A stretch of DNA of 13,055 nucleotides from Chrysochromulina parva. Its lineage: Eukaryota; Haptophyta; Prymnesiales; Chrysochromulinaceae. The number at the start of each line of letters is the position of its first letter. Within the stretch, counting starts at the first letter, position 1. The position numbers and the translations under genes are program-made. Positions 7,855-13,055 of the stretch are shown one piece after another. Below the pieces are notes generated by a model. It saw only the letters and a list, made by a program, of their open reading frames with translations. It did no database searches and was not told the origin of the DNA. The stretch spans positions 1-13,055 of the forward strand of contig PJAB01001652.1 in NCBI GenBank assembly GCA_002887195.1, in the 5' to 3' direction.

Positions 7855-8079
7855 GATTGGATTGGGTAGACGCAAGATGGTGCCTGCGAGCAATGGCAGC
7901 CAGAGCGGTGCGCGGCAGGTACGAGGCCGCTCAGAGAGGCACGGCGCGCGCGAGGCCGAGGCCCGAGCGGGCGCGGCCAGGAGCGCGCGTATTCAGCCAC
8001 CAGCTTTCAATGATCGGATAGTATCATGAGGGCAAATCAAAGTGTTACACAGTGCGGTCTCCCTGATTATGCTGTCTGC

Positions 8080-8496
8080 TTAAAGTTGTGGCACTTCCAC
8101 TTGGGATACGAAGTAACGAAGATCGTAGCACGTACCACGTATAGGGTGGGACTCGGGTTCGTGCCGATTGCCGTTTCGCGCGGAACCGAACGGACCGGAC
8201 GGTTCTTGTGTGTCATTTTCTTGTGTTTCTTGCATCTTGGACCGCGGCCGGGCGGCTGGCGGCCCGCGCGGCGGGGGGACGAACGAAACCCCATACGAGA
8301 GTCCTCGGATCCTGTCGTACGGTAAAATCCATAATACGTTCGATTTAGGCGCCTCGGATCGCGCTCTCGAAAATTCAACATACTCCACGCCAGGCTCCGC
8401 CGCGAGTAACGGTTCGCGTTCGGTGTTGACCAATAATTGACCATAACCACTATTGTCTAATAGAAAGTTACGATAGATTGGCGAACATGGTGACAT
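8080..8496 (-). CDS. Possible ORF, 138 aa, unrecognised
   Basis: ATG at 8494-8496 (MSPCSPIYRNFLLDN), with ILPYDRIRGLSYGVSF in the middle and a Pro/Arg-rich stretch. It is the longest ATG-initiated frame in the less GC-rich patch. No homologue, domain or signal is recognised, and overlapping frames on both strands are also open. Likely chance or a remnant. Confidence 0.15.
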   Translation of the reverse strand: MSPCSPIYRNFLLDNSGYGQLLVNTEREPLLAAEPGVEYVEFSRARSEAPKSNVLWILPYDRIRGLSYGVSFVPPPRGPPAARPRSKMQETQENDTQEPSGPFGSARNGNRHEPESHPIRGTCYDLRYFVSQVEVPQL

Positions 8497-8701
8497 GGGT
8501 CATTGGCGAGATGCGTGTGGCGTGAAATGTATGTATCGGCAGACTGTCCGCCCGTGCGGTGGGAACCTCCGGTCACGCCCCACGCGGCCGCGTCCCGACC
8601 CTGCTGCAGCAAAGTCGTACATGCCAAACATGCCATGCATGCCCTTGTCGTACATGCTGTGCGTACTCCTTCGGCGAAATGAGCCGCGCTCTGACCTCGT
8701 G

Positions 8702-8743
8702 CTCGGCGACTCCGGAGCATATCTCGGCGACTCCGGAGCATAT
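8702..8743 (+). repeat. Two perfect 21-bp tandem copies
   Basis: The unit begins CTCGGCGACTCC and ends GGAGCATAT; copies are 8702-8722 and 8723-8743, identical. Just downstream (3' side) of the SPRY gene. Confidence 0.9.
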
Positions 8744-8799
8744 CCCGTTTTCGAAGGGAGGTTGGGATGTGCGTGGAAGCGAATCTCCATTCGTCGTCC

Positions 8800-9519
8800 T
8801 CATGGCGTCCAAGGCCCCGCCTCAAACGGCTTGGAGTCCCAGCGATCCCTTGGCTTCTTCTTGGGCGTCTTGGCTTCTGTGAGCCTCGGGGACGATGGGC
8901 GTGTTGCGGCGCGGGAGCGGTGCTGAGAGAGGGTGACGGTATCGCCCTTGTAGAAGGTCTGCGCCCACGGCACGAGCGCATCCGAGTAGTCTTCTGGCAG
9001 CACGCCTGAGTCGAAGGCATAACCGCCGTCGACCGAATACTTGACGATCCGCCGTGCCATATCCACAAACACCTCCACCCTTCGGGTCACTGCGCACTCT
9101 CGGTAGTTGGTGCCACCAATGGTGGCTGGTGGCTTGTCTGTGAGCATACCACCGAGTTGGCGATCGCGCGCTTCAGCGCTGTCCATGCCGCGCCCGACAT
9201 AGACCGCGCACCCATCCACCAGACGGATGCCCCAGCGATCTCGGCCGTCGGAACTCGCAACTCCCACGCGCATGCCGCAGCCGCTAGAGCGCTGGCTGTT
9301 AACCTCGAACACGAAGTGGTGCTCACCGGTCTTCATGATGCGGCCGCCGAAGGCATCGTCGGGCTGATTAACACGCGACTGCCGCGAGTGCACCAATTTG
9401 CTTTGTGGTTTATAGCCCAGTCGCGGATCAGGAATGCTCTCCGTCTTGAAGTGGTTGTCGGCTTCGGCTACCCAGTTGGACGTTTTAGGCTTCCATAAGT
9501 GCGGCGAGGAAAGTGGCAT
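8800..9519 (-). CDS. SPRY (B30.2-like) domain protein, 239 aa
   Basis: The first ATG in frame is at 9517-9519 (MPLSSPHLWKPK); the frame is open further up to 9711 but only via a GTG, and that extension looks non-coding. TGA at 8800-8802. Residues about 65-200 form a SPRY-like beta sandwich: GEHHFVFEVNSQ, CGMRVGVASSDGRDRWGIRL, CAVYVGR, then VTRRVEVFVDMARRIVKYSVDGG and ALVPWAQTFYKGDTVTL. The pair 'GVA....WGI' and 'vdm..r.v.Y.vDG' with a following 'l.P.v' strand is characteristic. SPRY domains bind proteins. There is no RING, kinase or other partner domain. The C-terminal tail (KTPKKKPRDR) is basic and could be a nuclear signal. Partner and pathway unknown. Confidence 0.75.
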   Translation of the reverse strand: MPLSSPHLWKPKTSNWVAEADNHFKTESIPDPRLGYKPQSKLVHSRQSRVNQPDDAFGGRIMKTGEHHFVFEVNSQRSSGCGMRVGVASSDGRDRWGIRLVDGCAVYVGRGMDSAEARDRQLGGMLTDKPPATIGGTNYRECAVTRRVEVFVDMARRIVKYSVDGGYAFDSGVLPEDYSDALVPWAQTFYKGDTVTLSQHRSRAATRPSSPRLTEAKTPKKKPRDRWDSKPFEAGPWTP

Positions 9520-9824
9520 GGCAAGAGCTGGTACCGGTAAGTTCTGAGTTGGTCGTCTCGACTCACTGCGCGATCCCGTCGCGAGGACACACGCGCTCGT
9601 GAGTGTGCCACAGGAGATTCCTCCGTTTCGCGGGCGCGGAATTTGAGGACTTCGTTTTGCTCTCTGACGGGTTAGGGTTCGCCTCGAGATACGGTAGCCG
9701 GCGCACAACACAGTGTCCCTCCATAAGCGCCCTCATGCGCCCCTCGATCGTGGTATGTCGTGTGTGACTGTGCTGCGCATGCAAACGTGGAGTGTAGGGC
9801 AGCTCGACGCTGCCAATCCATGCC
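9520..9824. other. Gap between antiporter 3' end and SPRY start
   Basis: 305 bp between two minus-strand genes. Holds the antiporter 3' UTR and the SPRY promoter. It contains a single GGGTTAGGG (9669-9677), too short to be telomeric. No TATA box or gene seen. Confidence 0.5.
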
Positions 9825-12498
9825 TCATTTATCCTCTCCCGCTCCTGTGGCGTTGAGCGGTGCGCTGCTGGCCGCAATCGCCCGCAATGCCCGCACCGCC
9901 GTTTCCCACACACTGAGCTTCTCGTCGTCGCCGGCACGGCCGCCCAACGGCAGGTCCCTCCGGAGCGAGAACGAAGCCTCGTCAAGGAAGAGGCAAGCGC
10001 CGAGCTGGCAGGCGAGCTCGCGTGTCTCGAGGATGGTCACTGACGCACCCCCCGCCAAGAGCGCCTGCTGCTCGCGTGTGGAGCTCGCGCGCGTGTAGAT
10101 AGGTGCCTCCGGGAAGGCGGCGCGTAGCCGGCTGGTTGCGGCGAGGCAGCGAGCCGGCTCCTGATACGTCACAATGATGGCACGTGGACTGCTCACGCCC
10201 GTTAACCGCACGAGCTCCGCGTTTGCGCCGTCGCCATACATGACGAGAGCGCCATCCCGAGTGCGGATGCGTGGGAGCCGCTGCGGATTCAAGTCGAAGC
10301 AGACGATTGACGCCCCGCCGCTGCCGCTGCCGCTGCCGCTGCTCGCGCTGCTGCGCTCTCGGGCGCCGCCGCCGCTGCTGCCGCTGCCGCCGCTGCCGCC
10401 GCCGCCGCCGCCGCCGCTGCCGCCATCAGTCGTCGCTGCAGTCGTTGCCACGGCCGTGAGCGCCTCGCCTTCTCCCTCGCGAATGACTGCTTCCGCAGCT
10501 TCCAGAAGCGTGTCGCTCACCAACGATCCCACTTCGCCGTAGCCGCAGATGACGATCGCATCGTGCGCCGCATGTAGCGGCGCCGCGCTCGGAGCTTCGC
10601 CGGCGACGTTGGCGGCGATGACGTCGCTGGCCGCCGCCCTCATAGCGCCCTGCCCACGTTCCGCACTCGCGTCCGGCAGGTCGGGGGCGGTGAGGGTCCA
10701 TCCGGGGTAGGTGCGCATCGACTCGAATGGCTCGCTGAGCGAAGCCGCGAGCCCGCCGAGCAGCGGGGTGATCGACATGGTGATGAGGATGATGGTGGTC
10801 AGCAGCGCATTCAGCTCGTCTGGCAGGGCCCCCAGCTTATCGGCTGCGGCGAAGATGACGAACGCGAACTCGCCGCCGCCCGAGAGCAGCACGGCAAGGC
10901 GCACATTCTCAGCGGGAGACAGGCTGGTCGCGGTGGGCAGCGCCTTGTCGATGTAGCCCGCAAGGAAGAGGGTCAGCGCCTTGAGCACGAGGAGGAACAC
11001 GACGCCGGTGGCGATCGTCGGTCCTTCACGCACCAAGAGATCCGGGTCGAAGTTGGAGCCAGCATCCAAGAAGAAGATTCCTAGCAAGATGCCCTTAAAG
11101 GGAAGGATCGACGCGAAGATCTCGTACTTGTAGTTCGAGTTCGCAAGCAGCACGCCAGCCGCAAAGGCGCCGGCGGTGTCGGTGAGGCCCAAGTCCTTGG
11201 CCACCGCACCCATGCCCGCCGCTACAAAGAGAGACAAGGCCACAAACGTGTCCGACGAGCGCGAGGACGCGACCACCTCGAAGAGCCGACGGAGCAGCCA
11301 CGAACCGATGACGAGGACGGACCCAAATCCAAGGGTGGCCTTGGCAGTCAGCTCGGCGACGGCGCCGGGGTCGGTGACGCCCTGCCCGACGATAAATGGC
11401 AGGAGCACGAGGAGCGGTGCGACGAAGAGGTCCTGCAGCAGCAAGATGGAGGTGGCCGCCTGGCCTACAGTCTCCTCCTCCCACCCGCGCTCCTTGATGA
11501 CGGGGAAGATGAAGGCTGAGGTGGAGAGGGTGCCGGCGAGGGCGAGCACGAGAGCCTCGGACGGGTTGTTGATGTTGATGAGGCCGGCATCGAGTGGAAG
11601 GAAGCGCTCAAGAGCTTGGGCGATGCCGCCAAGGATGGCAAAGCTCAGCACGCCGGAGGTCATCGAGATCTGGGCGAGATTCCAAGCGAGATTCCATGCG
11701 TTACAGCCAGACGCACGAGTCAGACGCATCCTCGGGCGCAATCAAACGCAATCAAACGCAATCCGCCGCCATCACCTGCGCCAGCCCGAGCGGCACAAAG
11801 GTTGCGAGCTGCCCGAGCCTCTCCGAGGTGACCTCGAGTCCCTCGATGAAGAGGAGGAAGAGGATGCCAAAGTCGCCGAGCTCGACGGCGGCGCCTGTGG
11901 AGGTGAACACGTCCAGGCAGTGCGGCCCGAGCAGCGCGCCGAAGAGCAGATACGTGAGAATCGGCGTCACCTTGAGCACTCGTGCAAGCGGCGCCGCGAC
12001 CGAGGCACAGCCGAGGAAGACGAGCATATCGTGGCCAATCGAGTCCATGACCGCCTTCTCGATGGTCGAAGTGGCGGAGATGGCATTGCGCGAGAGGCCC
12101 TCCACGCCACCCTCGGTCACGTCCTCGAGCACGGTGATCACGTCGCGGTCTAGTATGGAGAGCCCGCTAAGCTCGTTCTGACGCAGGGCGCTGCCCGCGT
12201 CGAGCGCCCTGGTGAGCGTCTCGCTCATCGAATTAGCGTTGGCCTGCACGGCCCCGAGCTTGGCAGCTGCGGAGTCTCCCACGGCGGCGATTCCTTCCAA
12301 AAGGACTCCAAACGGACCCCAAGGGTCTGGCCCACCCACCGCGAGGAGCTGCGTAGGCAGGGTGGCAGCCACGTGCTCCATCGGCAGCAGCGCCTTCGGA
12401 CGCCGTCCACGCTCGCAGCAGCGTGGGCGCACAGCGCACGGTAGCGTGGGCGGCGACCACGCCGCCAGCGCGGGCAGAATCAGCGCGACACCCGCCAT
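9825..12498 (-). CDS. KEA: Plastid-type K+/H+ antiporter (KEA/Kef, CPA2) with RCK domain, two exons
   Basis: ATG at 12496-12498; exon 1 12498-11776 (241 aa), exon 2 11669-9825 (614 aa plus TGA), about 855 aa. The start MAGVALILPALAAWSPP looks like a signal peptide followed by an aromatic residue at the cleavage point (AWSPP), as in secondary-plastid two-part leaders; a Pro/Arg transit-like stretch follows. Residues about 155-560 are the CPA2 exchanger: VTPILTYLLFGALLGP, LGDFGILFLLFIEGLE, ISILLLQDLFVAPLLVL-type helix and LLSGGGEFAFVIFAAA. After it comes a TrkA-N/RCK domain with HDAIVICGYGEVG (about 608-620), IVCFDLNPQRL, YGDGANAELV and IIVTYQEP. A Gly/Ser-rich insert splits its first half. Plant homologues exchange K+ for H+ across plastid envelope or thylakoid to set stromal pH and ion balance. 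Residue numbers approximate; exon joint and family sure, targeting inferred. Confidence 0.88.
10316..10426 (-). repeat. Gly/Ser-coding microsatellite inside the RCK domain
   Basis: The plus strand has runs of CCGCTG and CCG units (pure CCG near 10400-10415). In the antiporter frame they encode Gly/Ser tracts such as GGSGGGGGGGSGGSG and SGSGSGSGGAS. It lies between the first helix and second strand of the Rossmann fold. Confidence 0.85.
11670..11775 (-). other. Antiporter intron (GT-AG, 106 nt) with internal repeats
   Basis: Minus-strand donor CTGGCGCAG|GTGATGG and acceptor CTCGCCCAG|ATCTCG join PLGLAQ to ISMTSGVL in phase 0. Near the donor, the plus strand shows GCAATCAAAC twice (11738-11757) and a third partial copy (11758-11763). 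Near the acceptor, GCGAGATTCCA occurs twice (11674-11684, 11686-11696). Both exon end and intron end read as Leu-Ala-Gln codons, a possible trace of site duplication. Confidence 0.88.
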
Positions 12499-12736
12499 TG
12501 TGGCCTTCGGGCGCGGCCGAAATGCCGGGGAGATTCTGTGTTACCTGGTAGAGAGGGACGCGCTCAGAAATTTTCTCACATGGATCTTCAAGTTTGCGAG
12601 CTCGGTCGGAGATGTGTGCGCCCATACGCTTCCATCAGCAGTTAAAAACGTATTATTAACTCACATAAACATCAATTATCTCAAAGGTAGAGTCATTACA
12701 CCTCCTCAACTTACTTACGGTACATCTTAACACAAA

Positions 12737-12743
12737 TTTTATA
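12737..12743 (-). promoter_or_regulatory. Candidate TATA box for the antiporter gene
   Basis: TATAAAA on the minus strand, within an AT-rich patch in GC-rich DNA, about 239 bp upstream of the ATG at 12498. Implies a 5' UTR of roughly 200 nt. No transcript evidence can be seen. Confidence 0.4.
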
Positions 12744-12858
12744 GCTTTCAAAAAGGACTGACTTTGCCTAGGCCGATGATCCTGCCGGCGGCGAGCCGGG
12801 GGGGAGACTGAGGCATTTGGAGAGTTCGGCATAGCTCCCATAGCATGACCCGCCGCCT

Positions 12859-12872
12859 TACTACATGTAGTA
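12859..12872. repeat. 14-bp perfect palindrome
   Basis: TACTACATGTAGTA reads the same on both strands. About 360 bp upstream of the antiporter ATG; a possible dimeric factor site, otherwise unexplained. Confidence 0.6.
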
Positions 12873-12893
12873 CATAGCTTGTGAGACCGGTAT

Positions 12894-12914
12894 ACCGTAA
12901 ACCGTAAACCGTAT
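12894..12914 (+). repeat. Three 7-bp tandem units (ACCGTAA)
   Basis: ACCGTAA, ACCGTAA, ACCGTAT in a row. Telomere-like in length only; too few copies to mean that. Confidence 0.7.
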
Positions 12915-13055
12915 CGCGTTGGTTTCTTTCTCGCAGGAAAGAGTGACTACTTGAGTAGTGGTGAGTAACCTTAGACGTCGCACGCGGAGTGCGCAAAGGG
13001 TGTTCTAGACAGACAACCCCCGACTCACGCCTGAAAAAACACGCGCTTGCGGGAA

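Larger units (their letters stand above)
7855..8799. other. Long region without a confident gene
   Basis: 945 bp between two convergent genes. Positions 7855-8000 are Arg-codon-like and GC-rich. Positions about 8026-8500 are visibly less GC-rich than the surroundings. A 21-bp tandem repeat lies at 8702-8743. Open frames here are short and overlap on both strands, and none shows a recognisable motif. It presumably includes both 3' UTRs. Confidence 0.5.
12499..13055. other. Region upstream of the antiporter, no gene found
   Basis: Holds an AT-rich patch (about 12640-12745) with a TATA box, a 14-bp palindrome (12859-12872) and three 7-bp ACCGTAA-type repeats (12894-12914). Short open frames here show no recognisable content. 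Confidence 0.5.

Noticed and set aside
9669..9677. GGGTTAGGG, telomere-like
   Set aside because: A single copy and a half; chance or at most a relic.
11176..12153. Long open frame on the plus strand (325 aa)
   Set aside because: Lies antisense to the antiporter exons, has no domain pattern, and runs straight across the antiporter intron. A codon-bias shadow in GC-rich DNA.
1..13055. CRISPR array, bacterial operon, defence island or prophage
   Set aside because: No spaced direct repeats of that kind, no ribosome binding sites or tight spacing, and several genes have spliceosomal introns.
1..13055. tRNA or rRNA genes
   Set aside because: Scanned by eye for T-loop and A/B-box patterns and rRNA core motifs; found none I could support.

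Overview
The window looks like GC-rich nuclear DNA of a microalga with a secondary red plastid, most likely a haptophyte of the Emiliania/Isochrysis type. This is inference. It rests on short spliceosomal introns (about 106-174 nt), one of them GC-AG; genes without ribosome binding sites or operon packing; an antiporter with what looks like a two-part (signal plus transit peptide) plastid leader; and protein families that haptophytes carry. Dinoflagellates and pelagophytes are the main alternatives.

Layout. (1) Positions 1-2136, plus strand: the 3' part of a multi-exon gene for a protein with an SH3-like segment and a HET/TIR-like 'W(F)D..S(M)PQ' domain. Its 5' end lies outside the window. 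Two of its introns share an almost identical 30-nt 3' end and are flanked by copies of the neighbouring exon sequence. The last coding-like stretch carries three in-frame stops. (2) 2348-3742, minus: a GT-A-like glycosyltransferase of the DUF6625 type. (3) 4286-6240, minus: a secreted alpha/beta-hydrolase-fold esterase with one intron and one single-base frameshift. (4) 6706-7854, plus: a membrane-anchored alpha/beta hydrolase, divergent from the esterase across 465 bp. (5) 7855-8799: a long stretch with no confident gene, partly less GC-rich. (6) 8800-9519, minus: a SPRY-domain protein. (7) 9825-12498, minus: a two-exon plastid-type K+/H+ antiporter (KEA/Kef, CPA2) with an RCK/TrkA-N domain split by a Gly/Ser-rich insert. 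(8) 12499-13055: an upstream region with an AT-rich patch, a TATA box and short repeats.

Nothing suggests that these genes form one pathway; they look like an ordinary eukaryotic gene neighbourhood. The most notable signal is the pair of related introns at 1296-1407 and 1576-1749. They look like introner-type elements that insert into coding sequence, duplicate the insertion site and so supply their own splice sites. A third intron, in the antiporter gene, has comparable 10-bp tandem repeats but no clear site duplication.
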